Shown: in pieces, positions 16,755-23,649 of the stretch
Layout: each line of letters starts with the position of its first letter
Numbering within the stretch: the first letter of the stretch is position 1
DNA from: Polynucleobacter sp. SHI8
Lineage (GTDB): Bacteria > Pseudomonadota > Gammaproteobacteria > Burkholderiales > Burkholderiaceae
DNA: 64,000 bases
Assembly: GCF_027944005.1 (NCBI RefSeq)
Contig: NZ_AP027204.1
Coordinates: forward strand, 2,421,291-2,485,290
Direction: 5' to 3'
Translations under genes and position numbers: made by a program
Notes under the pieces: model-generated
Told to the model about the DNA's origin: nothing
The model's input: the letters and a program-made list of their open reading frames with translations, nothing else
The model's database searches: none

Positions 16755-18082
16755 TTCGTTCCCCAAGATTTACGAAGATTAAACAGCTCAGAAAAATATC
16801 CATAAACACAAGCGGGCTGAAGCACTAAGCCATAGGCAAAAACATAGGATAAGAAGCCCAACATATTTGCCCGGACCGTTAAATGCTTAGCATTAAACAT
16901 CGCCTTGCCCTTTAAATACATTTGCCAATTGAGTAAAAAAGCCATCGGCAATAGTGATAGCGTCATGGGGCTTGCTATCCAATAGATGCCAAAACAAGCC
17001 AGGATTAGTCCAGGGATAAATCCAAAAGTAAAAGCAATATCCATTAGTGGAAACAATGCATTCCACCAAATGTATAGTGTTGAATATCTTGGCTTAACAA
17101 GAATCGTGGGGTTGTCCTTAAAAGCTTCTATCAATCCCCGTGACCAACGCCTTCTTTGGTGTATGAATTTACTTAAAGTATTGGGGCAATCCGTAAAAGC
17201 CAAAGCATCCTCAGCATGTCCCACTCTATAGCCTGCTGACAAAATTCTCCAAGTCAGTACGATATCTTCACCGACCATCTCTGGCCAACCGCCCAATTCC
17301 AAAACTGTTTTACGGTCATACAAAGAGAATGCGCCTTGGGCAACTAAAGTACCTTGAAATAAAGACTGAATTCGCTTGATAGTCGCAATACCTAAAAAGT
17401 AATCCCACTCCTGCGCCTTGGTAACCCAGTTTTCTCTTGAGTTGCGAATGAGAATTTCTCCAGCAACTGCTTTGGTATTGATTGGATCGGAGAGGTATCG
17501 ACCAACTAAGTGACGGACGCCATCTTTCAATATATAGCTATCAGCATCGATTGAAATAATAATATCCGTCGTACATTTTGCCAAACCATGATTGAGAGCG
17601 GACGCTTTGCCACCGTTACGCCCTAAGTCAATGAGCTCTAAATTGGGATGAGCAAACTGTAATGCTTTAACAGAATCGACAGTCTTATCACTAGAGCCAT
17701 CATTAATCACAATGATGCGAATATCTGCTGGGTAATCCTGTAGAAAAATTCCTGACAGAGTTGAAGCTATTGATGCCCCCTCGTTATAGGCGGCGATTAA
17801 TATAGTGACCGGAGGGTAATGCTGATCAAGTATCACTTTTGGGCGGCGATCTAGTAGAAGAGCCATGGCCACAAAAGCATTCATATAGCCTGGAACAATA
17901 GCTACAAATGTAATGACGAAATAAGCGAGGAATGTTCCTATTTCATTGCTCAGGTCTGAATACCAGGGATGGGAATACCAAAAAGAAAATCCCATCCAAC
18001 TTAAGGAAAATAGTAGTGAAACGATAAATTTTCCTTTTACTGAAAAATACAAAGGATTCCACCAAAATTTATAATTGTTCAT
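16751..18082 (-). CDS. Processive family-2 glycosyltransferase (PgaC/HmsR-like)
   Basis: A 443-residue inner-membrane enzyme predicted to polymerise an exopolysaccharide. It has N-terminal membrane segments (about 20-85), a GT2 catalytic domain with VINDGSSDKT, SIDADSY (the D-x-D), GEDIVLTWR and QRRRW, and C-terminal membrane segments. This is the layout of poly-N-acetylglucosamine synthases and related enzymes. The ATG at 18082 with a GGGGAG site is preferred to a TTG at 18094. It lacks companions such as a PgaB deacetylase, so the polymer is unknown. The nearby c-di-GMP genes suggest allosteric or transcriptional control. Confidence 0.85.
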   Translation of the reverse strand: MNNYKFWWNPLYFSVKGKFIVSLLFSLSWMGFSFWYSHPWYSDLSNEIGTFLAYFVITFVAIVPGYMNAFVAMALLLDRRPKVILDQHYPPVTILIAAYNEGASIASTLSGIFLQDYPADIRIIVINDGSSDKTVDSVKALQFAHPNLELIDLGRNGGKASALNHGLAKCTTDIIISIDADSYILKDGVRHLVGRYLSDPINTKAVAGEILIRNSRENWVTKAQEWDYFLGIATIKRIQSLFQGTLVAQGAFSLYDRKTVLELGGWPEMVGEDIVLTWRILSAGYRVGHAEDALAFTDCPNTLSKFIHQRRRWSRGLIEAFKDNPTILVKPRYSTLYIWWNALFPLMDIAFTFGFIPGLILACFGIYWIASPMTLSLLPMAFLLNWQMYLKGKAMFNAKHLTVRANMLGFLSYVFAYGLVLQPACVYGYFSELFNLRKSWGTK

Positions 18083-18105
18083 AATACTCCCCAATGGGAT
18101 TGTTT

Positions 18106-18169
18106 TGTCGTTTTAAACGACATTGACTGACACAGGGATGTTTAATTGACATGTCCTTTAAAAGGACAT
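18106..18169. repeat. Paired island palindromes, type B + type A
   Basis: TGTCGTTTTAAACGACA (18106-18122) and ATGTCCTTTAAAAGGACAT (18151-18169) separated by 28 bp. The same pairing with a related spacer (GACTGACAC and TTAATTG shared) recurs at 21344-21406. It lies upstream of the glycosyltransferase gene on the minus strand. Confidence 0.8.
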
Positions 18170-18317
18170 TTGATGAACCAGACACCCAGCCGAGAAACAG
18201 AGTAGTGGAATCCTGAATGACGGATTAAATCTATTGGATTTGACTAAACACGCTATGCACAAGGTCTAAGCACCATTGAGCACTCGAAATAAAAATAGCC
18301 CAACAAGTGGGCTATTG
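18151..18317. repeat. About 165-bp repeat with tRNA-type terminator, copy 1
   Basis: Similar to 37882-38049: both begin with a type A palindrome, share segments such as GAACCAGACACCC and CACAAGGTCTAAGCACCATT, and end with an ATAGCCCA-acaag-TGGGCTAT hairpin. On the minus strand that hairpin (18290-18315) is followed by TTTTT and has the form of a terminator. At the second copy it sits just downstream of a tRNA-Phe fragment, so it is probably the native tRNA-Phe terminator region duplicated with the islands. Confidence 0.65.
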
Positions 18318-18475
18318 TGTACTACCCGAGACATAGTTTACGTTTTATACCGGACACATACTTTACAGTTTTTGGCATAGGAGGGACCACTCTATGCCGT
18401 GGAATGAAAGTACTGGATATATGTAACCATGTAATCGGTACCGGATGTAAACCATGTGTCCGGTACGGACCTTTG
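18316..18475. mobile_element. IS-end remnant (possibly IS481-like), no transposase
   Basis: The left part (18322-18365, CCGAGACATAGTTTAC then ACCGGACACATACTTTAC) and the right part (18425-18468) are imperfect inverted repeats, each with two internal GACACAT..TTTAC motifs. The spacing and motif resemble the ends of IS481-type elements in proteobacteria, from memory. Nothing that could encode a transposase remains in the 60 bases between them. Only the right end recurs beside two other tRNA-Phe copies (21418 and 40549). Confidence 0.45.
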
Positions 18476-18480
18476 AATCT

Positions 18481-18502
18481 TGGTGGCCCGGGGCGGAATC
18501 GA
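18481..18502 (-). repeat. Truncated tRNA-Phe 3' end (attachment-site copy 2, short)
   Basis: 22 bases identical to the tRNA-Phe 3' end, from CCA through part of the T-arm, then diverging into ccagggccta. The same short break point occurs in the fourth copy. Junction between modules E1 and E2. Flanked on its left by the IS-end remnant. The gap 18083-18566 holds no gene, only these repeats. Confidence 0.8.
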
Positions 18503-18566
18503 CCAGGGCCTAGGATGCTTGATCCTGCTTTAGACTATCCAATAACCGCTTCTTCATAAGGCTCAA

Positions 18567-18917
18567 ATGACTTGGATCATTACCAAATATCTCCTAACCG
18601 CAGGAATGGTTGTATTCATCTCAGAGGTTGCCAAGCGTAGCGATAGACTGGGTGGCTTTATTGCGGCATTGCCCATAATGACTCTTTTAACTCTTGTGTG
18701 GCTGTATGTAGAAAACCAGCCCGAAGAGAAAATTGCTAATCACGCCTATTACACCTTCTGGTATGTGATTCCAACATTGCCGATGCTCTTGCTTTTCTCT
18801 TACTTACTGCCAAGGCTGGGGTTCTGGATAACTATGGGAGCTTGCGTAGTGGCAACTGTTATCTGCTTTGGCTTGTTTGCCTTGGTAATGAAGGGCTTTG
18901 GGGTTCAACTATTGTGA
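18567..18917 (+). CDS. DUF3147/GlpM-family small membrane protein
   Basis: A 116-residue integral membrane protein with four predicted membrane helices (about 3-20, 30-49, 60-83 and 88-112). The stretch EVAKRSDRLGGFIAALPIMTLLTL (quoted in part) is characteristic of the GlpM/DUF3147 family of unknown function. It starts 64 bp right of the second tRNA-Phe fragment and faces the convergent sulfur-transporter operon. No specific function can be assigned. Confidence 0.75.
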   Translation: MTWIITKYLLTAGMVVFISEVAKRSDRLGGFIAALPIMTLLTLVWLYVENQPEEKIANHAYYTFWYVIPTLPMLLLFSYLLPRLGFWITMGACVVATVICFGLFALVMKGFGVQLL

Positions 18918-18946
18918 TGAGCGTCGCTTACGACTTCTTTATATAC

Positions 18947-18970
18947 ATATATACGTACAAACGTATATAT
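18947..18970. terminator. Hairpin in alternating TA/CG region
   Basis: ATATATACGT and ACGTATATAT form perfect 10-bp arms around ACAA. A second, weaker TA-rich inverted repeat follows at about 19011-19032. The region is between convergent genes and may act as a bidirectional terminator; the alternating purine-pyrimidine pattern is unusual. Confidence 0.35.
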
Positions 18971-19038
18971 TTCATCCAACAATAGGTTTAGCCATTACTT
19001 TAAATAGCCATATATGCGTATATACACATATATAAGAT

Positions 19039-19080
19039 GTCCTTTTAAAGGACGTTTCAGTAAGAGTCTATTTAATCGAC
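19039..19080. repeat. Island palindromes, type A + degenerate type C
   Basis: TGTCCTTTTAAAGGACG (19039-19055) followed by a degraded GTC-ATTTAAT-GAC palindrome (19066-19080). Located between the DUF3147 gene and the 3' end of the sulfur-transporter operon. Confidence 0.7.
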
Positions 19081-19129
19081 GCTTAGGTTAAGGGATGGCG
19101 AGAGCCAACTTCAGAGCTCTCGCATACCT

Positions 19130-19660
19130 TCAAAGTCCTTTTTTCTCAAACCAGCGAAACAGTCCCAAAGTAATGAGAGCAAATATCACAGCAATAACCC
19201 ATTGATTAACACCAATAGTCGCAGGTAATCCAATCTTTCCTAAGTCGGCCCAAGCAAGCACCGTTGATTTAAAGAATGGATACATTTGGGCATAAATTCC
19301 TGCGCCTACAACCATACCAATAACTCCAAAGATTGCAGTCCAGCGACCTTCACCTACTGCGCCCACTGAGGTACCGGGACAATATCCCAAGACTGCCCAA
19401 CCTACCCCAAACAATGCGCCACCTACCAAAATGCCACCAACATTCATTGCTTTAAGGCTCAATGTAATAAGCCCCATCTCATGCAAAGCTAAAACACCAA
19501 ACATACCCACAACAATGGCTGAGAGCATGAACTTAAATATGGTCATGTCTTTTAATAGCAATGCGGCAACTTGCTTGTCATAACGCAAGACACGCCCTTT
19601 TTGTAATAAGAAACCAAAGATAACGCCAGTTGCTAATCCTAATAGATGATCTATAGACAT
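19130..19660 (-). CDS. YeeE/YedE-family sulfur transporter, C-terminal half (DUF6691-like)
   Basis: A 176-residue membrane protein with four to five helices and the family signature GYCPGTSVGAVGEGRW, which contains a conserved cysteine. Full-length YeeE/YedE proteins import thiosulfate or related sulfur compounds; here the two halves are encoded by adjacent genes, a known split form. It lies 2 bp downstream of the partner gene. Together they should form a two-part channel in the inner membrane. Confidence 0.85.
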   Translation of the reverse strand: MSIDHLLGLATGVIFGFLLQKGRVLRYDKQVAALLLKDMTIFKFMLSAIVVGMFGVLALHEMGLITLSLKAMNVGGILVGGALFGVGWAVLGYCPGTSVGAVGEGRWTAIFGVIGMVVGAGIYAQMYPFFKSTVLAWADLGKIGLPATIGVNQWVIAVIFALITLGLFRWFEKKGL

Positions 19661-19662
19661 GA

Positions 19663-20217
19663 TTAGCTTGCCTTTCTGTACATGAAGTTTGCGACGATGA
19701 CGCCAAAACCAAAGAACATGGCTAATGCGACAAAAGAACTTACTGATAACTGCATCATGCCGCTCAGTCCATGTCCACTAGGACAACCATCTGCTAAGCG
19801 AGCGCCAATCATTGCTACGATACCGCCCACAAAAGCATATACAGACCGTTTTGGTACTGAAGATCCAAAACGTTTTTCCCATAATGGTGGCAGGCTTTCT
19901 AACTTAAAACTGCCATCCATTTTTGAGGAGAGCAATGCGCCAAAGAAGATGCCAATCACCATGAGAAATTGCCAATCAATGACAACTTTTTCTTTTGCGT
20001 AATAAACATTTTGTGCAACATAACTAGGGTCTACCACTTGAACTGCTAGACCTGCTGCGCGAACAAAAGTAGTTGATGCTCCTAAGTAGGTGGACTTGCC
20101 CATATAAACGGTAGTCAGATAGACAGAAACGATAGCCAGTACTCCAACTAAGGCTCCTGCCAAATAGGGACTCCACCCTTTAGAGCTAGATGCTCTAGTT
20201 TGTTCTGGATTAATCAT
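19663..20217 (-). CDS. YeeE/YedE-family sulfur transporter, N-terminal half
   Basis: A 184-residue membrane protein with four to five helices and the signature GARLADGCPSGHGLSGMMQLS, holding the conserved cysteine and glycines of YeeE/YedE repeats. It is longer than its partner by an N-terminal helix and a periplasmic loop (residues 50-70). It lies 45 bp downstream of the DUF2892 gene and 2 bp upstream of the second half. The whole set is downstream of an FNR-type box. Confidence 0.85.
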   Translation of the reverse strand: MINPEQTRASSSKGWSPYLAGALVGVLAIVSVYLTTVYMGKSTYLGASTTFVRAAGLAVQVVDPSYVAQNVYYAKEKVVIDWQFLMVIGIFFGALLSSKMDGSFKLESLPPLWEKRFGSSVPKRSVYAFVGGIVAMIGARLADGCPSGHGLSGMMQLSVSSFVALAMFFGFGVIVANFMYRKAS

Positions 20218-20262
20218 CGTAAATCCTTATCAGTGATTTGCTTGTTAGCTGTTGGCAAAAGA

Positions 20263-20475
20263 TTACTTAGAACAACTGCCAGTGCCACAGCCAGCGCCAC
20301 AAGAATTGATTCCCAAGATTGGATACAGTGGGCAGAACTTAAATAAGCCGGTTGCCAAAGGAACAATGCCAATCCAGCCCCATACGCCAACCACATTGCT
20401 TGCGGCTAAACCAACTAAGATCAGTCCAACAGAGATGCGTAGTACGCGATCGATACGGCCAACATTACATTTCAT
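20263..20475 (-). CDS. DUF2892 (YgaP-like transmembrane) protein
   Basis: A 70-residue membrane protein with two helices (about 12-28 and 33-47), preceded by the MKCNVGRIDRVLRI motif typical of DUF2892. The C-terminus is Cys/Gly-rich (CGAGCGTGSC), which could bind metal or carry sulfur. DUF2892 domains are often joined to rhodanese sulfurtransferases, fitting the adjacent YeeE/YedE genes. First gene of the operon controlled from the FNR-type box. Confidence 0.85.
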   Translation of the reverse strand: MKCNVGRIDRVLRISVGLILVGLAASNVVGVWGWIGIVPLATGLFKFCPLYPILGINSCGAGCGTGSCSK

Positions 20476-20540
20476 ATAACCCCCACATAGATAAGATTTG
20501 TTGATACTGATTGAGTCTATGCCTATCTGGGGGGAGGCTT

Positions 20541-20554
20541 TTGATCTAGATCAT
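20541..20554. promoter_or_regulatory. FNR-type binding site
   Basis: TTGATCTAGATCAT matches the FNR consensus TTGAT-N4-ATCAA at all but the last base. It is 66 bp upstream of the DUF2892 start and 18 bp downstream of the Fnr-like regulator gene, so the regulator probably controls the sulfur-transport operon. Confidence 0.75.
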
Positions 20555-20571
20555 TAAATGCGATAAAAAGA

Positions 20572-21288
20572 CTAAATTCCCTTTTCAGAGAAGTTACGCA
20601 ATGTGTCGATATTGGGAATTTGTACAGAAAGACGGGTAATGTTGCTAATTAAGCCTTGATCAGCCATGGATGCCAAAGCCCTGCTAATCGTCTCAAATTT
20701 GACATCCATCATCAAGCCCATGTCTTCGCGCTTAAACAGCGGCGCAATGGCAAAGGATCCCGATTGTTTAGCTAACTTTAAAAGGAAGCGGGCAAGACGC
20801 ACCTCTATTCTTCCGGTATTAATCTCCGAGAACCATGATTCTGATTGGGATAATGCTTCGCCCCATTTCTTAACAATTTGACGATGAAGTCTTGGAGACT
20901 CCTCGCCTAAAGAAGAAATAATTGATTTAGGGATTTTGCATAAATGAACATTTGTAAGGGCAACTGCAGAATGCTCATAACGCTCGCCCAATAAAGCCTC
21001 CATGCCAAATAGATTTCCTGGCATTACTATTCTAATAATTCTGCTAGAGCCATCTGGGTTGACATGCAGTAACTTGATATAACCCTCTCGAAGGGTATAT
21101 AGATCTTGTGCAGTATCTCCTTGGGCATAAATGCTGGAGTAAGCTTCAAAGCTCAAATCATCTATCGGACTATGAATCTTTGCAAAGTCTTCTTCATTAA
21201 GTTCAGCAAATAATGCAGAACTCTTAATAGAGCATGCCTCACAATTACTATTGCCATTCCATGCACTTTTGATTTCTATGGTCTTCAT
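20572..21288 (-). CDS. Crp/Fnr-family transcriptional regulator (Fnr-like)
   Basis: A 238-residue regulator with an N-terminal cyclic-nucleotide-binding-type fold (about 30-145) and a C-terminal winged helix (about 160-232, KREDMGLMMDVKFETISRAL). Cysteines 17 and 20 at the N-terminus, plus Cys in the VHLCKIP segment, resemble the iron-sulfur ligands of Fnr, though the set should be checked. It would respond to oxygen or redox state. It lies directly upstream of the DUF2892/YeeE operon and of an FNR-type site. Confidence 0.88.
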   Translation of the reverse strand: MKTIEIKSAWNGNSNCEACSIKSSALFAELNEEDFAKIHSPIDDLSFEAYSSIYAQGDTAQDLYTLREGYIKLLHVNPDGSSRIIRIVMPGNLFGMEALLGERYEHSAVALTNVHLCKIPKSIISSLGEESPRLHRQIVKKWGEALSQSESWFSEINTGRIEVRLARFLLKLAKQSGSFAIAPLFKREDMGLMMDVKFETISRALASMADQGLISNITRLSVQIPNIDTLRNFSEKGI

Positions 21289-21343
21289 TGGCTTTATTAA
21301 GTGGGCATTTAGACTCGAATATTAAGAGCCTATTTTACAGTTT

Positions 21344-21406
21344 TGTCGTTTAAAACGACATCGACTGACACAAGGATGATTAATTGCTTTGTCCTTTTAA
21401 AGGACA
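21344..21406. repeat. Paired island palindromes, type B + type A
   Basis: TGTCGTTTAAAACGACA (21344-21360) and TGTCCTTTTAAAGGACA (21390-21406), spaced as in the pair at 18106. Located upstream of the Fnr-like gene and left of the third tRNA-Phe fragment. Confidence 0.8.
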
Positions 21407-21417
21407 GTTCATGATGG

Positions 21418-21486
21418 GGGGATGTGATTGGTAAGGGTGTAAACTATGTGGTCGGTACCGGATGTAAACCATGTGTCCGGTACGGA
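21418..21486. mobile_element. IS-end-like repeat beside tRNA-Phe fragment
   Basis: Closely similar to 40549-40613 and to the right end at 18425-18475: GGATGTGATTGGT, then GTGTAAACYATGTGGTCGG and GTGTCCGGTACG motifs. Only this one end is present and there is no transposase. It directly precedes the third tRNA-Phe fragment and so travels with the attachment site. Confidence 0.45.
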
Positions 21487-21497
21487 ACAAGAATTCT

Positions 21498-21542
21498 TGG
21501 TGGCCCGGGGCGGAATCGAACCACCGACACAAGGATTTTCAA
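21498..21542 (-). repeat. Truncated tRNA-Phe 3' end (attachment-site copy 3, long)
   Basis: 45 bases identical to the tRNA-Phe 3' part, with the same break point as copy 1 and the shared downstream segment TCCGATAGACCG. Junction between modules E2 and E3. The following 220 bp to the next gene hold no ORF of note; a GGGGTACCCC palindrome lies near 21743-21752. Confidence 0.85.
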
Positions 21543-21762
21543 CTCTCCGATAGACCGTACTTTCGCTTTCTGCCCTACAAGGTTAACCCCACCCGAGTCT
21601 AACTTTGTGCACAAAACTTTTATGGGGTGATCTAAGAGACTGAATTGGTTAAGTTATTTTGACCCACGCAAGGATAGCGAGAGGGTTTAGTGGCGTGACG
21701 GGGATTCGACTGGCACGAGGATGACGACTCCTTGCGTTAATCGGGGTACCCCACGCATGAAG

Positions 21763-21779
21763 TGTCCTTTAAAAGGACA
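21763..21779. repeat. Island palindrome, type A
   Basis: TGTCCTTTAAAAGGACA, 4 bp downstream of the stop codon of the Rap1a-like gene. Confidence 0.75.
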
Positions 21780-21782
21780 GCT

Positions 21783-22148
21783 TTACTTACATGGATACTC
21801 TTTTCTAAGAGCATCTGCTACGACAATTCCAACAGGAAACTTATCGAGATTTGCTGATGAATTCTTTAGAAACTTTTCAAAAACTGAGTTAGTTATCTCA
21901 CCAGTCAAGCGTAAATTATTAGGCGGACACAAAAGAGGTTTGTTCCCCAATGTTTGAGTACCAAAAACGGATGCAAAAAATACACCTTGCCCTATTCCGC
22001 CAACATAAGTGGTGACGTATTCTCTAGATACTTCACTCTTATTTTTCAACTCTAAGTATCGACCAACCGTAAGCCCCTCGTCAGCAATCGCTGAATTTGA
22101 AAATAGTGCCCACAGTATGGAGACTGAATAAAAGAATTTCATTCTCAT
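21783..22148 (-). CDS. Rap1a/Tai-like secreted protein
   Basis: A 121-residue protein with a signal peptide (cleavage after NSAIA near residue 22) and a compact helical domain with two cysteines (LLCPPNN and EYPCK). The pattern YVGGIGQG...LCPP...VVADALRKEYPC resembles the Rap1a/Tai family of periplasmic immunity proteins against type VI amidase effectors. Many such proteins in non-type-VI contexts have unknown roles, and no effector is visible nearby. It follows a lipoprotein gene by 9 bp on the same strand. Confidence 0.6.
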   Translation of the reverse strand: MRMKFFYSVSILWALFSNSAIADEGLTVGRYLELKNKSEVSREYVTTYVGGIGQGVFFASVFGTQTLGNKPLLCPPNNLRLTGEITNSVFEKFLKNSSANLDKFPVGIVVADALRKEYPCK

Positions 22149-22157
22149 TTAAAAGGG

Positions 22158-22955
22158 CTAAATCTTTGCTTTTTTTCTAAGTTCATCATCTTTTCTTCTT
22201 GCCTCATCTTCTTGATTTTTAATATTATCAACCTTCGCGCCCAAAAGCTCTTTGGCCCGCTCTAAGGTCGCAACTTTATCTTTTGAGGCCGAGCATGATA
22301 CAAGTGCAATAAAAGTACTGAGCGCGTAATATGGCTTTCCATCTGGGTAGTCAAAAAACATAATGTCTAAATTATGTCTGTTTATGCTTAGCTTATAAAC
22401 CGAGCGACCATTGAACGTGTAGCTTGTAATAGGCTCAAAATCATAATACTCACCATCTTCCTTAATTTTTTTTAGTTCGATTGCTTTAGTTTCGGATGGA
22501 TTTTTACCGCCATCGGTAATTAAAGAAGCTCGATCATTTACTGAAATAACAATATATTTTTCTCCAGCAAATTTACAGTTCAAAGCAAAATCAATTGATG
22601 AGGCACGATACTCCCTAGGGTTATCAATATTTTTTAAATTGGCCTGTCGTTTTTCTTCATAAGATTCCCATCCCGCATTTTTTGCCTCTGCCTCTAACTT
22701 GTTTTGCGCCTCATCATATTCTTGTTTTGTTTTATAGCCCTGATCTTGATACAGCTTCATTTCCTGTGCACTACTAAATCCAGAAATATTTACTTCATAA
22801 GCTTCTTTCGTCTGGAATCCTTTAGCTTGTATTTCTTTCATCTCAGGAACATTGGCGAAGCCTAACTTTTCAGCATCCTGTTGACTCGGTCCACAAGCAG
22901 TCAAAAGTATTGCGGCTGTTAAGCTGACGAAGAGAATTTGAATGGTTTTGAACAC
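22158..22955 (-). CDS. Hypothetical lipoprotein with short repeats
   Basis: A 265-residue lipoprotein: signal peptide ending in the lipobox LLTAC, with Cys21 as the lipidation site. Residues 30-90 contain about three repeats of a GF/GY-x-(S/T)-x-x-E pattern (LGFANVPEMKEI, KGFQTKEAYEV, SGFSSAQEMKLY, QGYKTKQEYDE). The rest is not recognised. GTG start with a GGAGA site. Upstream of and likely cotranscribed with the Rap1a-like gene. Confidence 0.65.
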   Translation of the reverse strand: MFKTIQILFVSLTAAILLTACGPSQQDAEKLGFANVPEMKEIQAKGFQTKEAYEVNISGFSSAQEMKLYQDQGYKTKQEYDEAQNKLEAEAKNAGWESYEEKRQANLKNIDNPREYRASSIDFALNCKFAGEKYIVISVNDRASLITDGGKNPSETKAIELKKIKEDGEYYDFEPITSYTFNGRSVYKLSINRHNLDIMFFDYPDGKPYYALSTFIALVSCSASKDKVATLERAKELLGAKVDNIKNQEDEARRKDDELRKKAKI

Positions 22956-23196
22956 GCTGGTCTCCGATTTAGGAATTCATAATAAATTCTATATTAATCT
23001 GAATGTATCAAAGCTATACCCCTCATTGCCGTGAATACAAAAATCAATTAAACCCAAAAGATTGCTAGAAAACGCCTGAATTCATGCCAAATCGCCTGAT
23101 TTTCAAAATAAGAATTATTACGAATACGAGGTGGGGTTAGATTTAATCGCCAGGGGCCGAGATCTCCACTGGCCTTGAAAATTGCGCGGTAAATTT

Positions 23197-23367
23197 TTAG
23201 GGCTTACTACTGATCGGCTTGATAGCCTGTTGATGATGCTGGCGATCCTTTTCCAGCTTTAATCGTTGTTTAGCGGAATCCACATTTCGCTTGAGAGAAG
23301 CTACTCTTGCCTGCGCAGGCGAAAGGGGCTTAATTGGTTTGATGGTTTTGATTTCATAAAATCGCAT
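23197..23367 (-). CDS. Small basic hypothetical protein (56 aa)
   Basis: An open frame of 56 residues: MRFYEIKTIKPIKPLSP... followed by a lysine/arginine-rich helix (LKRNVDSAKQRLKLEKDRQ) and a PISSKP end. The composition looks like a real small mobile-element protein, but the ribosome-binding site is weak and no homologue could be checked. The 240 bp between it and the lipoprotein gene show nothing. Confidence 0.4.
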   Translation of the reverse strand: MRFYEIKTIKPIKPLSPAQARVASLKRNVDSAKQRLKLEKDRQHHQQAIKPISSKP

Positions 23368-23425
23368 ATCAATATTTATTTAGGCGCCCCTCGGGTCTCT
23401 TAAATCATGTCGCATTCGGCTCTTT

Positions 23426-23620
23426 GCCAGCTGGCTCGCCTCTGCGATGGGGGCTTCAGCCCACCCATCTTTTCCAAAACGTGCACCACGTGGTGCTGGA
23501 AAATGATGGTCGTCTCTGTCCTAAAGCGCACCAGCTGGTGCAGGACATTCGTCTTAGGCTTTGCTGGGTCGTTGGGATCAGCTAATCCCAACTATGGGGC
23601 TACCTTGCGGTGCGCCCCAT
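23426..23620. repeat. Array of six adjacent hairpins
   Basis: Six inverted repeats follow each other: GCCAGCTGGC (23426), GATGGG..CCCATC (23446-23469), a bulged hairpin around GCACCACGTGGTGC (23470-23503), a matching bulged hairpin around GCACCAGCTGGTGC (23517-23547), GTTGGGAT..ATCCCAAC (23571-23592) and ATGGGGC..GCCCCAT (23594-23620). The two bulged hairpins share architecture (outer arm, 5-6 base bulge on one side, 14-bp palindrome) but differ in outer-arm sequence with matching changes on both sides. No gene is evident here. Confidence 0.6.
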
Positions 23621-23627
23621 ATATAAA

Positions 23628-23644
23628 TGTCCATTAAAAGGACA
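23628..23644. repeat. Island palindrome, type A variant
   Basis: TGTCCATTAAAAGGACA, immediately downstream of the 145-residue gene and at the end of the hairpin array. Confidence 0.7.
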
Positions 23645-23649
23645 AAGCA

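Noticed and set aside
18317..18559. 80-codon plus-strand frame across the IS-end remnant and tRNA fragment
   Set aside because: It consists of repeat DNA and truncated tRNA sequence; translation shows no coding character.
23426..23645. Hairpin array as a retron msr-msd or integron attC series
   Set aside because: No reverse transcriptase or integron integrase is nearby, and the GTTRRRY core-site pattern of attC is missing.
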